Assembly (NCBI GenBank): GCA_934454215.1
Contig: CAKSGG010000133.1
Span: 1-8,764 of the forward strand
Reading direction: 5' to 3'
Length of the DNA: 8,764 nt
Source of the DNA: an uncultured Clostridia bacterium
GTDB lineage: Bacteria; Bacillota; Clostridia; UBA1381
Part shown: in pieces, positions 1-6,785 of the stretch
How positions within the stretch are numbered: position 1 is the first letter of the stretch
Layout of the letters: each line of letters opens with the position of its first letter
Notes under the pieces: generated by a model
Database searches by the model: none
Told to the model about the DNA's origin: nothing
Seen by the model: only the letters and a program-made list of their open reading frames with translations
Program-made: the position numbers and the translations under genes

Positions 1-252
1 CAGAGCAAATTATTTCACCGTGAGCGAAGCGAACGATTTCACTTTTTGTTAAGATTAAATGCTTTGAATATTGGGCACGGAGCGTGTCAAGGGGTGTAGA
101 AGCACCGACCGAGCCGGCAGGCGAGACCAAGTCCCTCTGCCCCTGCCAGGAAAAAAGCGCACATTTGGTGCATGAAAAAATGAAGGCGCTTCGCTAATGA
201 AGTGCGGTAAACCGCATGAAAATCAAAGTGCGCGCGCTTCCTGTGAGCATAG
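1..252. other. Non-coding stretch with nested inverted repeats
   Basis: No convincing reading frame or start site was seen here. The stretch has more G+C than the DNA to its right and is rich in short dyads. GGCAGG (116-121) is matched by CCTGCC (142-147). TGCGGT (203-208) is matched by ACCGCA (211-216) across a 2-base loop. ATGAAGTGC (197-205) is matched by GCACTTCAT (256-264). Two related strings, GTGAGCGAAGCGA (near 20) and GTGAGCATAGCGAGC (243-257), recur. Such structured DNA is common between cargo genes of Clostridia mobile elements, but that is recollection. No integrase or relaxase is visible in the window. Confidence 0.4.
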
Positions 253-264
253 CGAGCACTTCAT
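197..264. repeat. Inverted repeat with nested hairpin
   Basis: A perfect 9-base inverted repeat, ATGAAGTGC at 197-205 and GCACTTCAT at 256-264, encloses a tight hairpin of TGCGGT-AA-ACCGCA at 203-216. The outer arm shares three bases with the inner stem, so the two structures would compete. There is no T-tract after the right arm, so it does not look like a simple terminator. Confidence 0.45.
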
Positions 265-369
265 AAAAACGAAGTAGTTGTCAGAAACTTCAAAGAAGCA
301 GATGAAAACGGAACAGTGTCGGACGCGCAGAATGGATTCATCAAACAGATAGTCGATAGGTTTGTGTAA
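253..369 (+). pseudogene. Coding-like 3' tail of an unrecognised gene
   Basis: A frame open from 253 to a TAA at 367-369 has no start codon with a ribosome binding site. Its translation is hydrophilic and protein-like (NFKEADENGTVSDAQNGFIK, then QIVDRFV and stop). Its stop abuts the point where the opposing BRCT-like homology ends (about 370). This is best read as the surviving 3' end of a gene cut at a rearrangement junction. I do not recognise the family. A chance open frame of 38 codons remains possible. Confidence 0.25.
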
Positions 370-610
370 CCCGCACCACTGGGATTAACAACTAAATAAT
401 CTGTCAAGCCGGATACACTTGTACGGTACTGACCACCTTTTTCAATAACCTTTTTTACTATCGGATTATCTTTTGGAGAATCCAAAAGCCCCGTGAACAC
501 AAAAGCGTCCCATTAAAATCAATAGTCGGAGCATCTTCCACATATTTTCCATACTGTTGCAGCCACTGATCTGCCAATTGATCTGTCAGTAGATTTTTCC
601 TTCCTTTCAT
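370..610 (-). pseudogene. BRCT-domain protein remnant, frameshifted
   Basis: Read on the - strand, two frames together give one BRCT-like region. The first runs from an ATG at 610 through LADQWLQQYGKYVEDAPTID and FNG, then loses sense and stops at 458. The second, offset by one base from about 505, reads AFVFTGLLDSP, then KKVIEKGGQYRTSVSGLTDY and LVVNPSGAG. FTG, the GG turn and TDYLVV are hallmarks of BRCT domains, the phosphopeptide- or DNA-binding module found for example at the C-terminus of bacterial DNA ligase. Losing one base between 500 and 510 explains the break. No ribosome binding site precedes the ATG at 610, so the 5' end is also missing. Homology stops near 370, where another fragment's stop codon lies. 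Confidence 0.6.
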
Positions 611-713
611 AATGTAAAGTTAAAATTCTGCTTAATGTAATTTTCCTTCTGCCGATATGTCTTAAAGGTTTGTCTTATGAACAGCCTCATTTTTCTGAGT
701 GATGTGTATCATA
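611..713. other. Short A/T-rich spacer, nothing identified
   Basis: About 100 bases between two decayed remnants. No open frame, strong promoter or terminator was found. A purine-rich AGAAGGAAAA on the - strand lies more than 25 bases from the ATG at 610, too far to serve it. Confidence 0.4.
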
Positions 714-910
714 TTATTGTCTTAAAGTTATACCGATTTTCTCAGCACTTGCATTGATGAATGCCGCCGCAGTTTCTTCCGTTAGTCCATCACAACAGCA
801 TATGCCCTCTGCTTCGCGGCTTCAATGAACAATGCAATCCGATCGCAAAGTTTTTTATCGCGGTTTTGTTTATAACACCATTTTCCTGTTATTTTATACC
901 TCGGCTCCGG
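714..910 (-). pseudogene. Frameshifted remnant of an unrecognised gene
   Basis: Two - strand frames overlap and read as one broken protein. The first, open from 910, gives YKITGKWCYKQNRDKKLCDR then IALFIEAAKQRAYAVVMD and stops at 782-784. The second, open from about 820, gives REAEGICCCDGLTEETAAAF then INASAEKIGITLRQ and stops at 714-716. The first becomes meaningless roughly where the second starts to read sensibly (785-820), which fits a single frameshift. No start codon with a ribosome binding site is present. The first 17 bases overlap the 3' end of the DUF4145 gene on the same strand, so the remnant's own 5' end was probably lost when that gene's end was joined here. The family is not recognised. 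Confidence 0.35.
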
Positions 911-2351
911 TTAACTTGAAACCGTCATCCGTCCAGTTCCACTCGGCAGACGCAAACGGCTCTTCACAATGGAACCATTCACCGTCGGCTCTGCAGCTGC
1001 ATTCGGACTTAATAGGTTCGATAATACTGTTAATTTCGTCAAGGAAATCCTGCACTGTGCGAAGAGTATCTGGCAAAAACTGGATATCGCTTATCAGCAG
1101 TTCCGGTTCATCCTGCCAATTGGTCTTACAGAGTTCATATTCTTCATCAGACAAATACTTCTTCACGCACTCGCGCAGTTTACGCTGAATATCAGGATGT
1201 TTCTCATAGCCGAATTCAACAGCAAGAGTTACTCCAAGGGTATACCACCCGTTCGGGTACTCCTTATCCAGAACAGACTGCGAATAGCGGGATTTTAAAT
1301 CGTCCCACTCGCCGTTATCGAATTTTCTGCAATATCCTTCGCCGTGGCTAAGCAGCAGCTCGTAAATAGAATATGTAAAATTCTCATATTCACCCATCTC
1401 GGTAACTTCATCGCAGAACTCGGCTCTTCGATCTTTGCTGTTAGCTTTAAACCACGGTGCGGCCGATGGTCCTGAATAACTACTTTTAATCTTAAATCCA
1501 TCGGCAAAAGGTAGGTCTTTCAAAACGCCATATAAAAAATTTAGCAAGTTATCGGTGGTATATCCGTTTTTGCCGTATATGGTCAATTCAGCAGAATAAT
1601 TTATCTTTCTTCCCTCCAGCACGCCGTACAACTCTCCGCGCATACTTTTTAACGCTCGCATACCCAGAAAGCCGAAATATGCTTGAATGGCTTTAAGCGA
1701 ACTTTCATGTGTCGGTTTATGCTTGAATTCTATAATCTCGTTCAATTCAACTTCTCCGGGCACAAATTCATACCCGGAATCTATTGAGTTGAACTCTTCA
1801 AGCAGATTATCAATATTATTTTGGTAGTAATTATCGCGTTCTACTTGAGCGTTATATTTTTCCACATACTCAAGAAACATTTGCTGTGCTTTTTCTTCTA
1901 TATCTTGCTCTTCTACAAATTTGGCTTCCGGATAAAAATTAATTTTGCTGTCAAAAGATGGATATTTTTTTATCAATCCCAATATACAAGCTGTTTCACC
2001 TGCCACATAATGAAGGTCAGACAAAACACCGAGTGCTTCCTCAACCGTTTCCTCCTCGTCACCATGAACGGCTCGGTTGCCGTTTTTGCGGATGTAATGA
2101 AAAGCATTAATTACATTGCGATTGTTAATAAAATCACATACGACGGGGTCGCTTAAAATATCCACAAAAGACATGGATTTCATATTCTCATTATGCGCGG
2201 CAATATAAATGAACTTCGCCAAAAGCTCTGCGCTTTTACGTGCTGTAAATACGCTCTGAACCGGCATTGTCATAGCAAGCTTCTCGGCATTGTTGCAATT
2301 CTCATAAACATATCCGAGTCCACGAAGACCTTTTAAAAAATCAAAATTCAT
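894..2351 (-). CDS. DUF4145 domain protein, 485 aa
   Basis: This is a 485-residue protein of unknown function. Residues about 1-125 form a helical DUF4145 domain. The recognisable parts are AMTMPVQSVFTARKSAELLA (residues 26-45) and IRKNGNRAVHG (87-97), matching the R-x-x-GN-x-AVHG signature of that family. DUF4145 is usually grouped with HEPN-like helical domains and also occurs at the N-terminus of type I restriction HsdR subunits. The remainder (about 140-485) is acidic, lacks membrane segments and matches nothing I know. I chose the ATG at 2351 over one 33 bases upstream because AAGGAG (2360-2365 on the - strand) sits 8 bases before it. It stands alone on its strand. The HEPN kinship and nearby restriction remnants suggest a defence-type role, but this is inference. 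Confidence 0.7.
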   Translation of the reverse strand: MNFDFLKGLRGLGYVYENCNNAEKLAMTMPVQSVFTARKSAELLAKFIYIAAHNENMKSMSFVDILSDPVVCDFINNRNVINAFHYIRKNGNRAVHGDEEETVEEALGVLSDLHYVAGETACILGLIKKYPSFDSKINFYPEAKFVEEQDIEEKAQQMFLEYVEKYNAQVERDNYYQNNIDNLLEEFNSIDSGYEFVPGEVELNEIIEFKHKPTHESSLKAIQAYFGFLGMRALKSMRGELYGVLEGRKINYSAELTIYGKNGYTTDNLLNFLYGVLKDLPFADGFKIKSSYSGPSAAPWFKANSKDRRAEFCDEVTEMGEYENFTYSIYELLLSHGEGYCRKFDNGEWDDLKSRYSQSVLDKEYPNGWYTLGVTLAVEFGYEKHPDIQRKLRECVKKYLSDEEYELCKTNWQDEPELLISDIQFLPDTLRTVQDFLDEINSIIEPIKSECSCRADGEWFHCEEPFASAEWNWTDDGFKLTGAEV

Positions 2352-2413
2352 TCTTTGTTCTCCTTGATAAAATATTTGCATCATATTTATTGCTTTTTAC
2401 CTTTATTTACTAT

Positions 2414-2425
2414 TTACACCTGTAA
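2414..2425. promoter_or_regulatory. Perfect TTACA-N2-TGTAA dyad, possible repressor operator
   Basis: A 12-base perfect inverted repeat, TTACACCTGTAA, lies 63 bases upstream of the DUF4145 start. TACA-N2-TGTA is the core bound by the BlaI/MecI/CopY family of winged-helix repressors. On the - strand it overlaps a weak promoter candidate: TTGTGA, 17 bases, then TGTAAA, each box matching consensus at 4 of 6 positions. No BlaI-type regulator is in the window, so operator function is a guess from sequence form. Confidence 0.3.
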
Positions 2426-2473
2426 GACTAATTTATCACAAAAAACGGTATTTGTATATAGGTAATTTTTTAT

Positions 2474-2489
2474 GTCCGAAAAAACGGAC
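2474..2489. repeat. GTCCG-A6-CGGAC dyad
   Basis: Two 5-base arms, GTCCG and CGGAC, flank a run of six A on the + strand. The string TGTCCGAA recurs at 2514-2521. The stem is short and no T-run follows it in a sensible position on either strand, so a protein-binding site is as likely as a hairpin. Confidence 0.3.
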
Positions 2490-2686
2490 TTCGGGAAAAA
2501 ATAAACCATATTTTGTCCGAACGCCGCGAATAGTATATGTACAAAAAATGCACCAATAAAATTCTACCGCACGCAAATATCACTTTTCAAAACAAGACGG
2601 GTTGTCTCAGCTTGAATGTCGGTTCGATTTTTTGCCGACTTCTGACCGAATAATCGGACTCATCTTTTTTCTGTGGTGATTGCATA

Positions 2687-2715
2687 TTGACTATATTCTG
2701 TTGAGGTGTTATAGT
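2687..2715 (+). promoter_or_regulatory. Near-consensus sigma-A promoter with extended -10
   Basis: TTGACT (2687-2692) and TATAGT (2710-2715) are separated by exactly 17 bases. TG at 2707-2708, one base before the -10, makes an extended -10. Each hexamer matches consensus at 5 of 6 positions. Initiation would be near 2722, about 213 bases before the DUF2201-type gene at 2935. ACTATA (2690-2695), TATAGT (2710-2715) and CTATAG (2720-2725) form inverted half sites across the promoter, which suggests control by a dimeric repressor. Confidence 0.6.
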
Positions 2716-2934
2716 GGTGCTATAGGTAATCTTTGATTTTGAATGAGTAATTATATTTTGTGATAATTGCAATAAAAATGCCGTGTTAATATATTCAGAA
2801 AATGATTTGCTGCGTAAAAATCGTTAAAGATGATAATTCCGTTTGGCAGATAGCCTTCCCGTACCTATTTTTGTTTTTTAACCGCGCAGTTGAAAACGGC
2901 GACACATTTTATCGACTAACGGTGTTATTTAGTT

Positions 2935-4200
2935 ATGAACAATGAAACATTTGAACAATTGAATAGTTTGGCGCTTGAAATTCTCAAACTTTCAAGAAAC
3001 ACACTGCTTGTCAATTTTAGATTTCTTGATATTGCACTGTGTCGATTTGAGTATATTCGTTCTGATGCACCGATTATCGCAACTGACGGGGAGCATCTGA
3101 TCTATAATCCCGTAAGCGTTTTAAAAGAGTATAAAAGTGAAAGTGAAATGTCGGTAAGAACATATCTGCACATTGTTCTTCACTGCGTTTTCAGGCACCT
3201 TTTCGTTGGGAAGAATATTAAAGAAGATTATTGGAATTTGGCGTGCGATATAACTGTTGAATATTTAATCAACGAATTAAACTTGCCTAAAACAAAAGTC
3301 GGAAGGATTGGCGGTCAGAAAGATTTTATTCGCAAACTGCAAAATAATGTCGACTTGATTACGGCTGAAAAAGTCTATGCGTATCTGACAAAAAATATTA
3401 CCGAAAATGAGCTGAGAAAAATACAGCCGCTGTTCTATTGCGATAATCATGATATATGGTATGCGAGTGACGAGGACGGCTCCAATCGATTTACTGATGG
3501 TTCCGATGATGACAACAGCGATAATCAGCCGAACAATCAGCTGAACAGGCAAAAAAGCCAAGATGAAGAGCAGAATGACGATGATTCTGAAAATCAAAAT
3601 AGCGAATACGGTGAATCGGAATCAAGCTCTCGAAAGGATAGGCTGAAAAAGCAATGGCAAGACATTTCGAAGCGAGTTCAGACCGATCTTGAAACTTTTT
3701 CAAAGGATAGAGGTGATGATGCCGGCGGAATGATGCAAAATCTCAAGTCTTTGAACAGAGAAAAATATGATTACACCGAGTTCTTGAAGCGTTTTGCCGT
3801 TTTAGGTGAGACGATTCCATTGTATAATGGGTTTTGCAACAAGAAAAGTGCAGGTGTTTGTTTGAACAATATAAGCACAAAATATAATCTTATCCGTGCT
3901 GTGCTGAGTTGGGTTGAAACAACAGATGGTGCAGAAGGAAAATATCAGCAGAAACTCAAATTTGCCTGTGAAAGCCTTGATATTGATGATGTTTTGAATT
4001 GCATGGATGAGCTGGAAAAATGGTGTAAATACCGAAATGAGGTTATCCACGGACTTTTAAATAAAAACATAATCAGCCTTAACGACAATCTTGCTGATAA
4101 GGCGGAAGAAGGGATGAAAATTGCAACCCGTATTGATTCAGATGTCCGTATTGTAAGAAAAGGAAATATTGTCCGAAAATCAATAAATCTTAAATTATAG
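2935..4200 (+). CDS. Chimeric DUF2201 N-terminal domain / HEPN-like protein
   Basis: This 421-residue protein has two unrelated parts. Residues 1-292 match DUF2201-type proteins: a putative metallopeptidase-like N-terminal domain with YLHIVLHCVFRH (77-88; H79, H83 and H88 are possible metal ligands), an Asp/Ser/Asn/Gln-rich linker (178-238), and the YDYTEFLKRFAVLGE block that normally leads into a VWA-like domain. Such proteins usually pair with a MoxR-type AAA+ ATPase. Here the VWA-like domain is absent. From about residue 293 the sequence becomes a helical segment with WCKYRNEVIHGL (363-374), whose R367-N-x3-H372 fits the Rx4-6H RNase motif of HEPN domains. The start has no visible Shine-Dalgarno site, and no MoxR gene lies upstream. 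A deletion fusing two genes near 3810 is the simplest reading, and the product may be non-functional as a DUF2201 protein. Confidence 0.75.
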   Translation: MNNETFEQLNSLALEILKLSRNTLLVNFRFLDIALCRFEYIRSDAPIIATDGEHLIYNPVSVLKEYKSESEMSVRTYLHIVLHCVFRHLFVGKNIKEDYWNLACDITVEYLINELNLPKTKVGRIGGQKDFIRKLQNNVDLITAEKVYAYLTKNITENELRKIQPLFYCDNHDIWYASDEDGSNRFTDGSDDDNSDNQPNNQLNRQKSQDEEQNDDDSENQNSEYGESESSSRKDRLKKQWQDISKRVQTDLETFSKDRGDDAGGMMQNLKSLNREKYDYTEFLKRFAVLGETIPLYNGFCNKKSAGVCLNNISTKYNLIRAVLSWVETTDGAEGKYQQKLKFACESLDIDDVLNCMDELEKWCKYRNEVIHGLLNKNIISLNDNLADKAEEGMKIATRIDSDVRIVRKGNIVRKSINLKL

Positions 4201-4212
4201 CAGGAAAACGAA

Positions 4213-4257
4213 ATGCCCGAAAAGTTTTTTGTTGAAAACGGTGCGATTGATTTGTAA
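4213..4257 (+). other. 14-codon frame, possible gene-start remnant
   Basis: ATG at 4213 follows AGGAAAACGAA and reads MPEKFFVENGAIDL before a TAA. It lies between the DUF2201/HEPN chimera and the radical SAM gene. It could be the surviving start of a gene lost by deletion, a leader peptide, or chance. There is no attenuator-like structure after it. Confidence 0.2.
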
Positions 4258-4270
4258 CAGCATAAATCAC

Positions 4271-4279
4271 AGGAGTGAT
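4271..4279 (+). promoter_or_regulatory. Ribosome binding site fixing the TTG start at 4286
   Basis: AGGAGTGAT matches the anti-Shine-Dalgarno complement AGGAGGTGAT with one G missing. It ends 6 bases before TTG at 4286. Upstream in-frame candidates, including the TTG at 4229, lack such a site, and the protein family resemblance begins right after this TTG. Confidence 0.65.
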
Positions 4280-4285
4280 TGTCAA

Positions 4286-5365
4286 TTGAAATACATCATC
4301 CACGATAAAAAATACAAATTCAGATTTCTCTTTGATACCGAAACGGGAACATATATACGCTCAGGGATTCTTGATGAAAACGGCAAGGACACAGGTGTTG
4401 ACCCGTTTATGGCTTCGTATCCACATCTTATTGATATGGGCATTATGGGTCATTGTATACATGGTAAAACGGGTCTTTGCGCAAAGGCAGGTATCGGATG
4501 TTATCAAAGCGGAATGCTTGTTGAACAGCCTAATATGACTGTTGAGAATTTCAGAAAAATCGCAGAGCAATCAAAAGGCAAATGCAATCAGTTTGCACTT
4601 GGAGGCAGAGGTGACCCCGATCAGCACGAACACTTTGAAGAAATTCTCAGAATTTGCTGTGAGAATATGCTTGTGCCGAACTTCACAACATCAGGATACG
4701 GAATGACTCCGGAAATTGCCGCACTTTGCAAGAAATACTGTGGCGCAGTTGCGGTAAGTTGGTACAGAAGCGAATACACCCTCAGGGCAATTCAGATGCT
4801 TCTCGATGCAGGAGTCACAACAAATATCCATTATGTTCTCGGCAACAACAGTATTGATGAGGCGATTGAGCGATTGAAAAACAATGATTTCCCCAAAGGA
4901 ATCAATGCGGTAATTTTTCTTCTGCACAAGCCTGCAGGTCAGGGAACAAAAGCAAATATGCTTTCGGTTGATGACCCGAGAGTTGAAGAGTTTTTTGCTC
5001 AGCTCGATAACCATCATCCGTTCAAGGTTGGTATGGACAGTTGCAATGTGCCGGGGGCAATAAGATTCTGCAAATCAATTCTGCCCGAATCGCTTGATAC
5101 CTGTGAAGGCGGACGATACAGTTGTTATATCGGTGCCGATATGATTATGGTGCCGTGCAGTTTTGATCAGGAGAGGCGATATGAGGTTTCTCTTGCCGAC
5201 AAAACAATCGAAGAAGCGTGGAACAGTGAACAGTTTGAACTGTTCCGCAACAAAATGCGCAAGGCTTGTCCCGGATGCAAAAAAAAGGAACTTTGCATGG
5301 GTGGATGCCCGCTTATGCCCGAAATAGTATTCTGCAACAGCAAAAAAAGAGTTTTGGAGGAATAG
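4286..5365 (+). CDS. Radical SAM/SPASM-domain protein, candidate peptide or protein maturase
   Basis: With the TTG start this is 359 residues. C57-x7-C65-x6-C72 (in GHCIHGKTGLC and GIGCYQSG) sits where the SAM-binding iron-sulphur cluster motif is expected, but its spacing is far from CxxxCxxC. LGGRGDP (105-111) resembles the GGE/GDP element of radical SAM enzymes. The C-terminus has a SPASM domain: C273, C280 and C291 in the first half, then C328-x2-C331-x5-C337-x3-C341 and C350, an exact CX2CX5CX3C motif for auxiliary clusters. SPASM proteins often modify ribosomal peptides or proteins (for example anaerobic sulfatase maturases and RiPP enzymes). The next gene starts 3 bases after this stop, so the two are very probably co-translated and the neighbour is the likely substrate. 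The exact reaction cannot be read from sequence. Confidence 0.85.
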   Translation: MKYIIHDKKYKFRFLFDTETGTYIRSGILDENGKDTGVDPFMASYPHLIDMGIMGHCIHGKTGLCAKAGIGCYQSGMLVEQPNMTVENFRKIAEQSKGKCNQFALGGRGDPDQHEHFEEILRICCENMLVPNFTTSGYGMTPEIAALCKKYCGAVAVSWYRSEYTLRAIQMLLDAGVTTNIHYVLGNNSIDEAIERLKNNDFPKGINAVIFLLHKPAGQGTKANMLSVDDPRVEEFFAQLDNHHPFKVGMDSCNVPGAIRFCKSILPESLDTCEGGRYSCYIGADMIMVPCSFDQERRYEVSLADKTIEEAWNSEQFELFRNKMRKACPGCKKKELCMGGCPLMPEIVFCNSKKRVLEE

Positions 5366-5368
5366 TTT

Positions 5369-6745
5369 ATGAAAATACGAACAGACTTTGTAACCAATTC
5401 ATCGAGTTCCAGCTTTGTGGCTTTTGGCATTTTAAGTTACGATCTGTCTGAATTTATCAGCAAACTGCTGAGAGGACAAGATTTCGGTCACTCCAAATGG
5501 TTTGTTGGAGTAATTGAAGTGGATACTTTTCAAGGTATGGTTACCGTTGTCACCCCGATGGATTTTTTTGATAACTATTATATATATGGCTGTGAAGAGT
5601 TCGATATCCGCACGGATAAGCAGAAGGAAAGAGACGACGAAAAAGCTAACACACTATCGAATATACTCAAAAAAGCCAGCCTGTATCTGCCGACTCTGAC
5701 TGCAGAACAAACAGCAAAAATGAAGCAAATGATTTCTGAAGCTTTTGCGGATGGAAAAACCACTGCAAAAACATATGTAAGTGAAACAGGCTATGACTAC
5801 CGTCCGTATTTCAGAGAGAATGATTTTGTAAAACATGGCGTGCCTATACAAGATAAAAAGAAAACAAGTTCTGAAGTAAAAAAGAAAAAATTAACGAAAG
5901 AAGGAACAGAAGCTATGCAGACAGTCGATAATGATTTTGTGTTGGCAGGAAACACGTTAACAAAGTACCTCGGAAAAGATGAGATTGTAACAATCCCGAA
6001 CGGTGTTAAAACAATCGGATGTAATGCATTTGAAAAAAATACCACACTTCAAAAAATAATTTTCCCGGAAACATTGGAGATTATTGAGGAAAAAGCCTTC
6101 TGGAAATGTGCCAGGTTGTCCGAAGCGGTGTTTCCGCAGAATCTGAAGAAAATCGGTGGGGCGGCATTTAAGGAAACTGCTTTAGAAGAACTTGTTATTC
6201 CTGCCAGTGTAGAAATTATTGAAAAAGCAGCTTTCCAAAGATGTAAAAGTCTTGGAACAATTACAATTGAAACTCCTAAAACACAGCTTGTGCTGTCCGG
6301 CTATGTGTTCCAGGAAACTGACATAGAAGAAATTGTTTTTCCGACAGGTGTTGTTGAAATTGGGAATTATGCAATTTCTGCCTGCGAAAAATTAAAGCAC
6401 GTCCAAATACTGGACAGATCGGTAAAATTAGGAAACGATTTGATTTATGTAAATGGTGCATTGGAGAGCATTTCTATGCCAAACGGTATTAAGTCGTTCA
6501 AAAAACATACCTTTGCAACATGTGTGGCTATGAATGACAATTGGTCCTGTTGTGCACCCCATATCTTAGTTCCGTTCAGAACAATCAAGAAACTGTTAGC
6601 AGATCCGTTCGAAAACAACTTTTTTGTTGATACTGCAGCTAAAACGTATCTGGAAAACGATTCTGTGTTCTGCGAAAAAGACAAAAAAGATTGGGATGAG
6701 TATTGTATCCGAAGGGGATTTTTGAGAGATAAAGAGGAGGAATAA
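5369..6745 (+). CDS. TNSSSSSF-tagged BspA-type leucine-rich repeat protein
   Basis: This is a 458-residue protein. The N-terminus carries RTDFVTNSSSSSF (residues 4-16), a string I recall at the start of otherwise different clostridial proteins. Residues about 17-160 form an unrecognised domain. A lysine-rich linker (about 162-180) precedes five to six BspA-like (LRR_5) repeats at about 205-355, with units such as TIPNGVKTIGCNAF and VIPASVEIIEKAAF. The C-terminal 100 residues are unassigned and rich in charged residues. There is no signal peptide or membrane segment, unlike secreted BspA proteins, so a cytoplasmic location is likely. GGAGG at 5356-5360 lies 8 bases before the ATG, inside the end of the radical SAM gene. 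The Ser-rich tag next to a SPASM enzyme suggests the tag is modified or recognised by it. This is inference. Confidence 0.8.
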   Translation: MKIRTDFVTNSSSSSFVAFGILSYDLSEFISKLLRGQDFGHSKWFVGVIEVDTFQGMVTVVTPMDFFDNYYIYGCEEFDIRTDKQKERDDEKANTLSNILKKASLYLPTLTAEQTAKMKQMISEAFADGKTTAKTYVSETGYDYRPYFRENDFVKHGVPIQDKKKTSSEVKKKKLTKEGTEAMQTVDNDFVLAGNTLTKYLGKDEIVTIPNGVKTIGCNAFEKNTTLQKIIFPETLEIIEEKAFWKCARLSEAVFPQNLKKIGGAAFKETALEELVIPASVEIIEKAAFQRCKSLGTITIETPKTQLVLSGYVFQETDIEEIVFPTGVVEIGNYAISACEKLKHVQILDRSVKLGNDLIYVNGALESISMPNGIKSFKKHTFATCVAMNDNWSCCAPHILVPFRTIKKLLADPFENNFFVDTAAKTYLENDSVFCEKDKKDWDEYCIRRGFLRDKEEE

Positions 6746-6785
6746 TGGCGACAAAGGAAATAATCGCAAGATTTCATTACCTGAA

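Larger units (their letters stand above)
2352..2934. other. 583-base gene-free region with divergent regulatory signals
   Basis: No convincing gene lies here. A - strand frame at 2587-2772 has no ribosome binding site and a low-complexity translation. The region holds the upstream DNA of the - strand DUF4145 gene, including a TTACA-N2-TGTAA dyad (2414-2425). It also has GTCCG/CGGAC (2474-2489), GTCGG/CCGAC (2618-2639) and CCGA/TCGG (2646-2657) dyads, and a near-consensus + strand promoter (2687-2715). The 220 bases between that promoter and the next gene contain only tiny frames, which suggests that a gene once driven by it has been lost. Confidence 0.5.

Noticed and set aside
1..260. CRISPR array or tRNA in the dyad-rich left end
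   Set aside because: The repeats are not evenly spaced and no direct repeat unit recurs with spacers; no cloverleaf or CCA-type end was found.
2474..2489. GTCCG-A6-CGGAC as a terminator
   Set aside because: The stem is only 5 bases, no T-tract follows it on either strand, and no gene ends into it in the right direction.
2587..2772. 61-codon - strand frame in the gene-free region
   Set aside because: It has no ribosome binding site, its composition is low-complexity, and a near-consensus + strand promoter lies inside it.
4229..4285. Upstream TTG extension of the radical SAM gene
   Set aside because: No Shine-Dalgarno site precedes 4229, and the extra 19 residues do not look like the family; AGGAGTGAT supports TTG at 4286.
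5369..6745. Secreted BspA-like surface protein
   Set aside because: There is no signal peptide, membrane anchor or cell-wall sorting motif; the N-terminus is the polar Ser-rich tag.
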